Positions 1-11,151 of a DNA stretch of 64,000 nt are shown piece after piece (position 1 is the stretch's first letter; each line of letters starts with the position of its first letter). Origin of the DNA: Lichina pygmaea (Eukaryota > Ascomycota > Lichinomycetes > Lichinales > Lichinaceae); the NCBI GenBank assembly GCA_963422465.1, contig OY730170.1, positions 2,890,379 through 2,954,378 of the forward strand, read 5' to 3'. The notes below the pieces were generated by a model, which was not told the DNA's origin, made no database searches, and was given only the letters and a program-made list of their open reading frames with translations. The position numbers and the translations under genes are program-made.

Positions 1-59
1 AGCTCGAAGGCTGCTGTACTCCGTACGTTAGTCTGGTTCAGGCTCGGGTAGGAGGAACA

Positions 60-2040
60 ATGACCACCAAATACCGCGTAGAATGTAATTGGATTTTGTT
101 TTACGATTGCCCCTATTCTAATGTACCATCGGCGACTCATTGCTAACGTGAGCAACCCAAGATGCACTCAAGGTCCGTGGAACGCAAAGCACAATGGCCC
201 TTCAATCATATCTTGGCTAGCCGCGTTGACTGGAGTGAGAGATAGACTCACCGGAGGGATCAATTGGTCAGGAGTCTAGCTATCCTCTACAGGTGCAGGA
301 CACGGCTAACTTGGTGCCTGCAGATTGAATGGATCAAGGTATGACTATAGCCGCTTCAGGCTTCGTCCTCGAATTCGATGGCCTCTGGGTCAAACACATG
401 TGTGACATCCAAAGCAGGGTCTTCTCGCTGTTCCCTTTGTGCTTCATGCACAGCCCACGGCTCTATACGATCATGGGATGGTCACCAACGCGACGCAATT
501 GGCGGCGAATGTGCGACGGCGGTATGCCGAGATCATGCGAGACGTGGAAGAGTTGATCAATGATCACAGTATGCGGGGACTATCCTCATCTCGCTTCTGA
601 TCAGGGGACTCATGAGTGTCTCGTCCATCTACAGTCGTCCAGCAGGAGGCCGGCGCACCCGAGCGATCCAAGCTCAAGTCCCTCGTTCCAACAGTTGGGA
701 ACTTCTTTACGCCGTTGCCGCTGGAGGCCGCTTTCCTCTTCCAAGATGAGCTTCGGCGGATAAGCTCACGCCATTTTGTGGCGCCTTCGTTTAACGACGT
801 CCGCTTGACGCTCAACACGGCCCAACTCATGAGTCTCGTCCGGGCCAACCCAGTTCAGCTCATCACATTCGACGGGGATCTGACGCTCTACGACGATGGT
901 GAGAGCTTGACGTCCAACAACCCGGTAATTCCGCGCATCATCCGTCTTTTGCAGCAGAACATCTGCGTGGGTATTGTCACGGCAGCGGGGTATACGGACG
1001 CGCGGGGCTACTACCGCAGATTACATGGGCTGCTTGACGCTGCGTGCAATGCTCCCTCCATAGATTTGGGTGCCGCCCCTTCCGGTGGCCATCCGCAAGC
1101 ATCAGGAAACGGTCTCACCGAGGCGCAGCGGCGGAATCTCGTCGTCATCGGCGGCGAATGCAACTTCTTGCTTCGTGTCGAACCGGACGATGCAGCCGTG
1201 GATCGAACTATGACGCTGAAATTTGTACCGCGGGATGACTGGGCTCTGAATGAGATGAAAGATTGGAGGCAGGAGGACATTCAAGAGCTTCTGAGTGTCG
1301 CGGACTCTGCCCTGCGGGAGTGTATTGAGAATATGAACCTACCCGCCAAAGTCGTCAGGAAGCCGTGGGCCGTGGGCATCATCCCAGATCAGAACGCCAG
1401 ACTTTCGAGGGAACAGCTTGAGGAGACGGTTTTGGTGGTGCAGAGGAAGCTGCAGTTGGGAACGCGGGAGAGATTGCCCTTCTGTGCTTTCAATGGTAAG
1501 TGTAGATCAGCAGGTACTTGCTTATCCTGGTGTCTGTGATGTTTCAATTCGTGGTTGTTTCCAGAATCGGCCATTCTGGTACATCTGACGATGTCCGCAT
1601 CGCTCGCTAATGACTGGGGTGAATCTTACCTTCTAGGAGGACACGACGTCTTTGTCGACATTGGTGATAAAAGCTGGGGCGTGCTCTGCATGCAGCGCTT
1701 CTTCGGCGGCATCCCTGGTCACCGCTCGCTCCATGTCGGCGACCAGTTTCTGTCGGCCGGTGCCAATGACTTCAAGGTCCGTCGTCGTGTTTTCATCCTC
1801 CTACTCTACCTCGGACTTGGGCTTCTTCTTCTTCTTCTTCTTCTCCTCCTTCTTCTCTTCGATCGCCTCCAGTCAGTATGAACCGTCGTGCAGCAGCGAG
1901 ACTGAACAAATTCCCAACTACAGGCGAGACTGGCCTGTACAACAGCTTGGATCGCGAACCCAGCGGAGACGGTGGCATTGCTGGATGAACTCCAGGGGCT
2001 GCTCGACACTCGTGCTGAGGTTGTTAGAAGGCCAAGGTGA
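60..2040 (+). CDS. ISN1: IMP-specific 5'-nucleotidase (8 exons, three micro-exons)
   Basis: A HAD-type cytosolic phosphatase that dephosphorylates IMP to inosine in purine salvage. Exons read as 60-84, 162-172, 246-266, 324-338, 418-568, 635-1495, 1637-1776 and 1924-2040; phases agree throughout and give 446 aa, the usual size for the family. The N-terminus assembles to MTTKYRVEYALKTHRRDQL then IEWIKG, the conserved start of fungal ISN1. The HAD nucleophile motif TFDGDLTLYDDG lies near residue 165, and the C-terminal block has VFVDIGDKSWGV followed by HVGDQFLSAGANDF. Exons 2, 3 and 4 are only 11, 21 and 15 nt. A reading frame opening at a GTG at 616 is only the inside of exon 6. The intron at 1777-1923 holds a long pyrimidine tract. 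The identity is very secure; the tiny exons are inferred from family alignment and splice consensus. Confidence 0.9.
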
Positions 2041-3622
2041 AAAGTATGCTCGTACGTCCACAGTCTGATCTCGCACCTTCAACGATTCTTGGACGAAGTT
2101 CTTTGTTCCAAGAGAAATAAGATGCTAGGACACTATCACCAGCACAGGCTCTTCTCCTTCACATCCTCCTGCTCGTCCCGCCACGACTCTCCAGACAATT
2201 AATCGTGGTAGCAATAGCCTCACACGGCGTTCCTCCATCATTGTCCTCCATCATTTCGCTCCATCCTCTTCCCCCGTCCATCGATATCATGACACAGCTC
2301 CGCAAGTCAAGAATTAGTTCGTATGCAGAACGCTTGTTGGCCCATCTTGACAAAGTACCCCTGTACCAAAAAAAAAGGAAGAGTTGTCTCCGCACAGGCC
2401 CTTTATCACGCAGGTCCTTGAAGGCGGATTACCCATGTCTTTGAAAGAACACAGAGCGAGCAGGCGCTCCTTTGAAGCAAGAAGGTCAGTGAGTCGAGTT
2501 GATATGAGTAGAACCTACTTCCGTACTTCCGTACATGATCAGGGGCTTGTACGCAAGTAAATACGGAGAAGAGGAGACTGGAAAGAAGAATGAAGGATAT
2601 TCTCATCCCCCCTCCACCGCCCTTTCTTTTTGGACCTGTTTAGCTTGCAAGGAACTAAGAGACCAGCAGGATATTCATTGGGTAATTACTTTGTGGGGTT
2701 TGGTTTTCTGGAAGTACGAGGGGTACTGTGTGGATTGGGTACTGTAGGCAGGTGCAGTATGGTTGAGGTACTCTGTACAGAGGAAGATTCACGTAGAAGG
2801 ACGTCCCAATGGACGAAGATAATTTCCGAGAGAAAGGCAGAGTTGTGGGGGGGGGGGAAGGATGTGCCAAGTCACAATCCTCAGACGATGATGTCAGGCC
2901 AACTGTCCAAAGTACCGTGTACTGGCGATGACCTCTTTTTTTCTTTCTTCCTTCCCCCTTTCGCTATTGAAGTGACAGATACAGAAGGACGACTTCAATG
3001 ACCCTGAACCTGTCGGAAGCGTTGTGTCGTGCTCGAGTCGAACGTGTCACATGTTGCCTTCGCTGCCACAAGACTGTCAGGTGAGAAAGTCCAATCTTGT
3101 TGGTGGGCAGGTAGTCATGTTGCTGGTCAGGTACCGTAGGCGCGAGGAGCCGTGACGCCACTGTATACCGTACTTGGTAAGCTGATGACGACTCACAGAG
3201 CAGGGGATTCTTACCGCTCACCAGTGACCAGCTCCCCGAGAGCTCATCGAACGTCCATCGACCACGTCCAGCCAGACCAGGCCTGGACACGACCACATCC
3301 TAATGTTGCCATGTAGAATCTCATCGGTCCACCTCGCAACGACGCGCCGAATGGTGTCCGCAAGCCTTCTCCTCGTCGTTAGTGCACCGGCAAAAACTTT
3401 CCTCCCTAGATGGTACGTGGTGCCCAGTCGTGAGGGTATCCTTTTCGGGTCGTGATTAGTTGGATCTGCCTCACGCGAGTATGGTTCAGCCTACTCACCG
3501 TGGAGAGCTTCCGCCCTATGGTCTGGGAAAGACTATGACCGTGCACAGAGCACTATTTATGCTTCGAGCTGGATATGTTTTAGTTGATGTTAGACAAGTC
3601 CTCTGACGGTAGACGTTCCGTC
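2041..3622. other. Spacer, no gene seen
   Basis: About 1.6 kb between ISN1 and the next convergent gene. I see only short unrelated reading frames, an 11-nt G run at 2847-2857 and scattered GTAC-type motifs. The first 100-200 bases are presumably the ISN1 3' UTR. Confidence 0.5.
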
Positions 3623-4918
3623 TCAGCGGATTCGAGGCCGCTTTCTGAGGTTGTAGCGGTGGGTGGGTCTCGTTTCTCTCTCGAGGGCCGTAGAGTTGTC
3701 TCCAGATGCTACCATGGCGGTCGACGCTGGCGTGTCGACCTCGACATGCCGACGTTTGCGTGCTGTTTCACGTTGACGGCTGGAACGCTGAACGACGGGG
3801 TCTCCGTTGGATTTGCTTGCTTGATCCGACGGAGGAGTAGGTGGCATTGGCCGTGACCGACTGCGTTTGCGACGAGACTCTGTCGCGCTTCGTCGTTTCT
3901 CAGTGCCAAACTTCTGGCTCTCCTTGAAGCCACCGAAGCCCGGATCTCGATTATCGGCTTCATCCACCACCGGAGACTGCGCTGCCACTCCGCTCGGTTT
4001 CCGAAAACTTGGAGGCTGAGGGGGCGAGACTGTACAGTGTGACGAAAGTGATTCACGGCGTGGTGAAGGCGGGTCAGACGGAAGTTGGGACAACCAATTC
4101 AGACAGTTGCGCCAGACACCGGGGAGAGTTTCCCTGTGTCTGGCAGACAGTCGATTGATAGGATGATCCACGATAGGTGGTCCTCCTTGGATCCCCATAA
4201 TGTCTTGGCTGAGGCCCGCCTCGTCACAGCTTCTTATCAAATTCTCCAATCTGGTGGCATCCAGCGCGGAACCGCCTTGATTTGGATGCACCTCTTCCCC
4301 GGTTGTGGTTTCACCATTCAAGGCTCTTTTCGAATGGGCTGGTCTGGTGGCATCCAGCCTGGAACCCTCGAAAATCCGGTGCGCCTGTTTCCTCCTACTG
4401 GTGTCACCGTGAAAGGCTCCGTTCGACATCTCTGTTGTGAGCATGTGAGGTAATTCATTCGAAGGGCCGGGAGCGCTGTGCGGCTCAGTGTCTGTGAGGT
4501 CACCGGTCATGTCACCAGAAATGTCGGAAAGCGGTCCATCACGACAGAACGGGGCATTCTTGGGTAGCCACGCTGCTTGTTTGTACAGGGTTTTGACAGT
4601 TTGTGAACGAGCCCGCGATTGAACAATCATGTGGCGAAGGACGTGATCGTGCTTAACCCAGGGAGGGAAATCAGCCAGTCGAAAGAAAGTAGGCGTAAGA
4701 CTGCGCAACGTGTAGTCTTCCGTCCGCCTCTCCCTCAGAGGTGCACGTCCCTCGGAGTCAAGGGCAACCGCGGAGAGGGCGATATCAAGTTGGACTGATG
4801 ACCGCACCCCAAAAACATCGAGAAGGTTGGGGAGCCAGGTTCTTCCGCTCTGGAGACGACATTGTTTGATGATGCTGCCACATCGGCCACATAAGCAAGA
4901 CAAGCTTGAATGTGACAT
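3623..4918 (-). CDS. Unknown 431-aa protein with an internal repeat
   Basis: A single open frame from an ATG at 4918 to a stop at 3623, with no family I recognise. The N-terminus has a Cys pair (CLCGRC) and a hydrophilic, probably folded region to about residue 120 (LPNLLDVFGV, DFPPWVKHDHVLRHMIV). The middle contains two roughly 31-residue repeats ending in SRLDATRP and SALDATRL. The last 130 residues are Ser/Pro/Arg/Lys-rich and look disordered, ending RYNLRKRPRIR, which could serve as a nuclear signal. An intron cannot be excluded. The gene is tail-to-tail with ISN1 and lies downstream of MED17 on the same strand. No function is proposed. Confidence 0.5.
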   Translation of the reverse strand: MSHSSLSCLCGRCGSIIKQCRLQSGRTWLPNLLDVFGVRSSVQLDIALSAVALDSEGRAPLRERRTEDYTLRSLTPTFFRLADFPPWVKHDHVLRHMIVQSRARSQTVKTLYKQAAWLPKNAPFCRDGPLSDISGDMTGDLTDTEPHSAPGPSNELPHMLTTEMSNGAFHGDTSRRKQAHRIFEGSRLDATRPAHSKRALNGETTTGEEVHPNQGGSALDATRLENLIRSCDEAGLSQDIMGIQGGPPIVDHPINRLSARHRETLPGVWRNCLNWLSQLPSDPPSPRRESLSSHCTVSPPQPPSFRKPSGVAAQSPVVDEADNRDPGFGGFKESQKFGTEKRRSATESRRKRSRSRPMPPTPPSDQASKSNGDPVVQRSSRQRETARKRRHVEVDTPASTAMVASGDNSTALERETRPTHRYNLRKRPRIR

Positions 4919-5482
4919 TGAAAGATGATGCGCTGTGGGTAATGAACAGGTCTATTGGGTTGACAATAGACTGGTAGTGAAAGATGATATCACGTGCGGG
5001 TCACTGTGCGTACCCCAGGTATCGCCTTCCTCCAGCCACATTCCAAGTGGCCAAGTTACGTAAAGGAGTCTTTTGAGCTCCTAGATTGTCATCGGCAATG
5101 GAGGTACGTACAAACGTATCTCCGTACTCTGTCGGAGTACACAACGTACTTTGTTCACCATTGCAGGTCTGACGAAGATCATCCTCTCTTCATAGCCTGT
5201 GATCTTGTGTTCCACCAGTATTGTCCTATGCCAAACAAACAGCTGTCACAGCCTAGGACTGAAGAACTCTTCTCCTTCTTCTAGTAAGTTGGGGGATATC
5301 ACAAACAATTTGTGCAAAGTATCACGCAAAGCATCAAGCACAGCCCACTGAAGAGAAATGGCAAGAAAGATCCTTCTGATAATCACAGTCAGTCTGGCTG
5401 TTATCAACCAGACGCTTCCCTTGATTTGCGCTGCTTTTTCCCACGATAATTCAGGCGCGCACAAGCGGTGCGGTTATAGATC
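4919..5482. other. Spacer between the unknown gene and MED17
   Basis: 564 bases with a GTAC-rich patch near 5103-5150 and no convincing coding potential. It should hold the promoter of the 3623-4918 gene and the MED17 3' UTR. Confidence 0.4.
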
Positions 5483-7820
5483 TTAGCGGCCAGCTTGCCG
5501 AATCACGTCCTCCAAAGTCTTGAACAGCCTCGCTCGCCCTTCCCCTTTGCCTCGCATGCTCTCGTCTCTTTGCGCTTCTTCGTCCTCGATCATTAGATTG
5601 TCGGCGTTGTGAGCGCTCTCGGCGCCGCTGCCAAGAGGCCAGCGGTATTCTCCCTCATCCGTCTCGGCCCTCCTCTCACCGCCGTCGCCGTCACAGTATT
5701 TGCTGAAATCTCCACTCATCCATCGCCACTTGACCGCGATTCCTCTTTCCGAGACCTGCAGCGAGAGCTTCTTGCTCCGGCCCGTCGCGGTACACGCCAA
5801 GGTCAGCTCGTTGAAGGATGCCGTTGGGAGCCACCGTGGTAGGTCGCTGGTCGCGTGGTATGATTGAATCTCGGACATCAGAGAAAGGGTTGCTAGATGA
5901 TGCAGGTACTTCTCCAACTCGGCTTTGGAACGGAGACGCAACGGTGTAGCGGCGCTTGCTGTTTCAAAGGGTTCCGGCGTGGGAGCAGTGTTGCTGGGGG
6001 AAGTGGAGGCGTAAGAAGACAAAGGCTTGCTGCTGACCACGTATTCGGTGCCGAGGAGAGGCGGGGACAGTTGCGTGCCGACCTTGACCTCGAAAAAAGC
6101 TGGTCCTGGGAGGACGATTTTGAATATGGTCTCCACCGGACGGGAGAAAGCAGCAATGACCTGCTCTGATGTTTTGCGCTTCCGCGCCAATCCATCTCGA
6201 GCGTGTTGGTGCTTGGCGGGCGATTGAAACGTGTCAAGGGCACAGTTGACCCCAACGGACAGGTCTATGGTTGCTTTCACACCAGTCAACACCAAAGGCG
6301 CTACGACCGATTCGGCCAAGAAAGCCCGGAGCGAATCGACTGCGCATCGATGAAAGAGGTGATTCAGGACCGGACGAAGGATAAAGTATGGCGGCGAGGG
6401 CCTTTTTCGCTCCGTCAAAGGCGGTGGGATCTGCGATCGCCGCCGAAGATTCTGAGTGTGAGCGTTGGCAAGAAGGATGCGGAACGCTGTTGATATGCCC
6501 TCCGCCAGAGATGCCAGACCAGCCCGCCCACGAGGGCTTTGCCGGCCTTCTTGGACGTCTTCCATGTCCCATGATAGGCGTTCGTCGTCCAGAGACACAA
6601 GGTCGATCCAGATCTGTTGGGGCCGTTTGTTGGGATTTCGAACGGTGTTTTGGCGCCCAGCTGGCAAAGCGGCAATCACGGTCGAGCCAGTGATGCGGAC
6701 GCTCTGGTTCGTGAGGACGCGGGCTTCTCGGTTGAGCTCGTGGAACAGTTCCTCCTCGTATATGGTGTTTCGTGCTTGGAGGATTTGTTCCTCGATCGAC
6801 ATGCAGTCGGAGACGCCCATGGTCGATACACTTGAGGAGGCCAAGACGTGGTTGTCGCATGATGCTAGCCGAACCCTCACGGCTTTGGGAATCGATCTGT
6901 TGGATCCTTGATCGAGCACTACCTTCCCTCCTTCTCCACGCCGCAGTGCCGCCAATCCACCGTCTCGGAATTCTGCAGCCGCTGTCGGGTGCCAGACCCG
7001 TAAGCGCTCTGGCTCGCCTCACGGATATTGCACAAGGCTTGTCTGAGGGGATCTTCACCTTCCAGAAATCCAAATCGAACCCCAAGCGTATGTCTCTCCC
7101 GTGGCATACGGCACAAAGACCATTTCTTGCGGTCGATGGCCAAAACTTCCTCCCAGTACCGACCTTCCTGCTCCATTTCAGTACCGAGTCGCGTCGCACT
7201 CTCAATCAAGCTATCGGCGGCCGAGTTGAGGCTCTGCAGCTTCCATCCCATCTGCACCAGTTCGCGGTCTTTCCCGTCGGCCGGGGACTCGGCTGGCGCT
7301 TGCACCCTTTCCGCACCCAGTGAGCCACGCGGCACATGCTGCTTCAAATATGCTGACATGGATGTCTCTGCTTGTCTCGACGTCTCTTTTGATGATGACA
7401 GTAAGAGAGAGATAAATTCAAGGGCAAAGTACGCTTCGCGGTGGGCTTGGCTGTTTCTGAATAAGCAATCGGTACACCTGCAATTGCGAGTTATCGTCGG
7501 CTTGCATACCCTACCTGCCTCAAGATCTCTTCTTTCGCCGCGGCGAGATAGGCCGTCCGCGCCTCTCCATCTTCTGGAGCCTTAGCTGCACTCTCTGTAG
7601 ATTCCTCTGAGCTATCGGTCTCTTCGAATTGCATGGCCTGCATCTCTTCTTCGAGACTGGATTCTGTGACATGGCGAAAATGCCCTCGTTGTTCGTTGAG
7701 ACGCTGAATGATGGACGATAGTGAATTTTGATCTGCTTCATCCTTAGGCCAGACTCGTAGAGGCAGTCGCAGCGGGTCGTCTGAGCACAAGTTCTTGATC
7801 TCTTCCATCACTGGTGACAT
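5483..7820 (-). CDS. MED17: Mediator complex subunit 17 (Srb4)
   Basis: A head-module subunit of Mediator, which relays activator signals to RNA polymerase II in the nucleus. Three exons: 7510-7820, 7059-7450 and 5483-6972 (introns of 59 and 86 nt), giving 730 aa in phase. Exon 1 has the conserved DDPLRLPLRVWP and NEQRGHFRHVTE. The first junction restores VGQAHREAYFALEFISLLLS, and the second restores RFGFLEEFRDGGLAALRRGE. Exon 2 carries WSLCRMPRERHTLGVRFGF, and exon 3 carries MSIEEQILQARNTIYEEELF, all diagnostic of fungal Med17. The start is the ATG at 7820; a second in-frame ATG lies four codons later. It is divergent from phosphofructokinase. Confidence 0.93.
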
Positions 7821-8468
7821 TGAGAATCAGTACAGTGTCAGGTGGCTGAAGAAGCACTTGCACTGAGCTTCTGCATCTAGAGGTGACTACGAGTAGCTCC
7901 ACAGTACAGGAGTCACGTGTTATAATTGAGTGAGCCGCATTTTGAGCCGCACATATTATAAGTTCTGAGACTTTCAGTGGCGTCATATCGCGACGGCATG
8001 TGTCATATCATCGCGGAGATGCGGCTCAAAATCACGTATCGCGCTAACGTTAGAGTTGACGCCCACTGAAAGTGACAGCGGCCGAGCTCCGTCTGTGCGG
8101 CTCAAGTGGTGAGACTGAATCAAGTAGCGAGCTCCAAGAACTTGGCGAAGAAATACTTACGTCGGCTCGCCGTTCTGAGCCTTTTTCACCCTACTGTACA
8201 TACGTACTTCCGTACGTAAGGTATATACGTACGTGAGGTTTTCATCATCAACCTCACACAACTTCCATTGAGTGTGCGGGCACTGGGCATGGGACCATCA
8301 TACCTTCCAAAGCTGAAGCCGAGTTGTGCTCTCTTGTCATATGCGTCCTGAATCTGCACCCAGACCAGCTAGCTTCTCGAAATAACAGCGACGACTGGAA
8401 CGAGCCGGATCTTTGCTTGCGTGGTTCCAGGTTACTTGTGGTTGAGCATTGAAAAGAATACATCGGCC
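7821..8468. promoter_or_regulatory. Divergent promoter region, MED17 / PFK
   Basis: 648 bases between two divergent start codons. It contains an unusually dense TACGTA/GTACGT cluster at about 8197-8236 and several GAGCCGCA/TGCGGCTC elements on both strands between 7930 and 8105. No clear TATA box is seen. Confidence 0.45.
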
Positions 8469-10917
8469 ATGGAGGCCCCCGCTGCAGACACCGGCAGCAT
8501 GGCGGGGAAACAACGGAGGATCGGGGTCATGACAAGTGGTGGCGACGCGCCTGGAATGAACGCGGCCGTTCGCGCTGTGGTCAGGACCGCCATCGCTCAC
8601 GGCTGCGAGGCGTACGGCATCTACGAAGGCTACGAGGGTCTGGTCCGAGGCGGCGATCTCATCAAGCAGATGCACTGGGACGATGTCCGAGGCTGGCTGT
8701 CCGAGGGTGGCACTCTGATCGGGACCGCCCGCTGCAAATCTTTCATGGAACGGCCTGGACGACTTGAGGCGGCCAAGAACTTGGTCACCAGAGGCATTAA
8801 CGCCCTCGTCATCTGCGGCGGCGATGGTTCTCTAACCGGAGCCGACATCTTCAGAGACGAATGGCCAGGTCTACTGAGCGAGCTGGTGCGGAAGGGAGAA
8901 CTGAAAGCCGTTCAGATAAAACCGTTCCGGCATCTGAACATTGTTGGTCTGGTCGGATCCATCGACAACGACATGGCTTCGACGGACGCCACCATTGGCG
9001 CGTTCTCGTCGCTAGCTCGCATCTGCCAGGCCGTGGACTTCATCGAGTCGACGGCGTTTTCCCATTCGAGAGCCTTTGTGATCGAGGTCATGGGCCGACA
9101 CTGCGGGTGGTTGGCCCTCATGGCTGGCGTCAGCACCGGGGCCGACTATGTGTTTCTGCCTGAACACCCTCCAGGCGTCGATTGGGAGAAGCGAATGTGT
9201 GAGATCATCTCCAAGGTATTTGCACCCTCGGGCCAAGCGTGCACAGGGGAGTCCGGGGAGTCTGGGGAGTCGGGGGCTGACGTACCTTTCAAGCATCGAA
9301 ATCTGGGTAAGAGGAAAACGACGGTGATCGTGGCTGAAGGCGCTCAGGACCGGCAGCTGAACAAGATATGTCCGAACAAGGTCAAGGACGTGCTGTCGAC
9401 CGAGCTTGGCCTGGACACACGGATCACCACCCTTGGTCACGTTCAGCGGGGCGGCACCGCCTCGGCGTACGACCGCATGCTTGCAACGCTTCAAGGCATC
9501 GAGGCCGTCGAGGCTGTACTCGAAGCGACCCCCGAGACGCCGACTCCGATGATCGCCATCAACGAGAACAAGATCGTCAGGACGCCGCTGATGGAAGCGG
9601 TGAAGCTCACACATGATGTAGCCGACGCCATCAAAGCCAAGGACTTTGAGAAGGCCATGCAGATGCGCTCGGACGAGTTCGAAGAGTACTACAGAGCGTA
9701 CATGATCACGACGGCCACGGACCAGCAGGGCGCACTCTTGCCTGAGGACAAGGTACGGCCGTGGCTTCGACTCTTGGCTTTCTCACACTTACCTGCTTCA
9801 GCGGATGCGCATAGCTTTCGTCCACGTCGGTGCGCCAGCAGGCGGCATGAACGCGGCCACTCGTGCTGCCGTTGCGTACTGTCTCAGCCGAGGCCATAAG
9901 CCCATTGCGATACACAACGGCTTTCCCGGCCTATGTCGACATCACGACGACAAGCCACTGGGAGCGGTTCGGGATCTGGTCTGGCTCGAGGTGGACGGCT
10001 GGGACAGCAAGGGGGGGAGTGAGATTGGCACCAACCGCGGCCTGCCCGGCGACGACATCGAGACGACAGCCCACTGCTTTGGCCTCTACAGGTTCGACGC
10101 CGTCTTTTTCGTGGGTGGTTTCGAGGCCTTCACGGCCGTCTCGCAGCTTCGGGAAGCCAGGGACAAGTACCCTGTCTTCTCGATCCCGATGGCAGTCTTG
10201 CCGGCCACGATCTCGAACAACGTGCCCGGCACCGAGTACTCCATCGGCAGCGACACCTGCCTCAACGCGCTGATCGAATACTGCGACGCGATCAGGCAGT
10301 CCGCCAGCGCAAGCCGACGCCGAGTCTTCGTCGTCGAGACCCAGGGCGGCCGGTCCGGGTACATCGCCACCATGGCCGGGCTCTGCGTCGGTGCCTTCGC
10401 CGTCTACACGCCAGAGGAAGGGGTGAACATCAAGATGCTCTCGCGTGACATCGACGCTCTGCGGGAGGGCTTTGCGAACGACCAAGGGAAGACTCGGGCC
10501 GGCAAGCTGATCCTGCGGAACGAGCACGCGTCCCAGACCTACACGACCGAGGTGATCGCGAACATGATCCGGGAGGAGGCCAAGGGCCGATTCGAGAGCC
10601 GATTCGCAATCCCAGGGCACGTGCAGCAGGGTGGGATCCCGTCGCCGATGGACCGCGTTCGAGCGGTGCGACTGGCGGTCCGATGCATCCAGCACCTCGA
10701 AAAGTACGGCGGCAAGTCCAGAGACGAGATCAAGCGGGATCCGATGTCGGCGACCGTCATCGGCATCCAGGGTGCGAGCGTCATCTTCTCGGCGATGCAG
10801 AAGTTGGAGGAGGAGGATACGGACTGGGCCGACCGTCGGCCGAAGCGTGAATACTGGCTGGGGTTGAAGGGCAGTGTCGATGTCCTGAGCGGTAGACGCA
10901 ACATGCCAGGGTCGTGA
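8469..10917 (+). CDS. PFK1: 6-phosphofructokinase (ATP-dependent, eukaryotic two-domain type)
   Basis: Phosphorylates fructose 6-phosphate to fructose 1,6-bisphosphate, the committed step of glycolysis. The N-terminal half has the ATP-site [20 protein letters not shown], then GGDGSLTGA and GSIDNDM; the C-terminal half (after [20 protein letters not shown]) is the duplicated regulatory domain with [10 protein letters not shown] and [16 protein letters not shown]. An intron at 9753-9801 joins LPEDK to RMRIAF. A second intron is likely at 9216-9293: it is 78 nt, stop-free and in frame, but removing its GES-repeat insert restores [23 protein letters not shown], as in relatives. The protein is 799 aa if 9216-9293 is kept and 773 aa if spliced; fungal subunits are about this size. 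A single subunit type is expected in filamentous fungi. Confidence 0.95.
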
Positions 10918-11151
10918 TCAGAAAGGCTCATTCTGCCTCTGGTCCATCTTCCGGTGCGACGGCAGTCGGGTCGAATACATGTGACCTTATGACAGTGACC
11001 CGATCACTTAGAGCTACGTATCTGCGGAGACTGCCAGTGCAGCATGACATGTGATATGTATTTCCTAGAACGTTGACCGAAAGCTCAACTCGCTCACCTC
11101 TAATCACCTTCACCTCCTCTCTCTGCTGGCCCGACTTTCGGTTGAGGAATC

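Noticed and set aside
9931-10695. A 254-codon frame antisense to phosphofructokinase
   Set aside because: A shadow of a GC-rich coding region; no domain.
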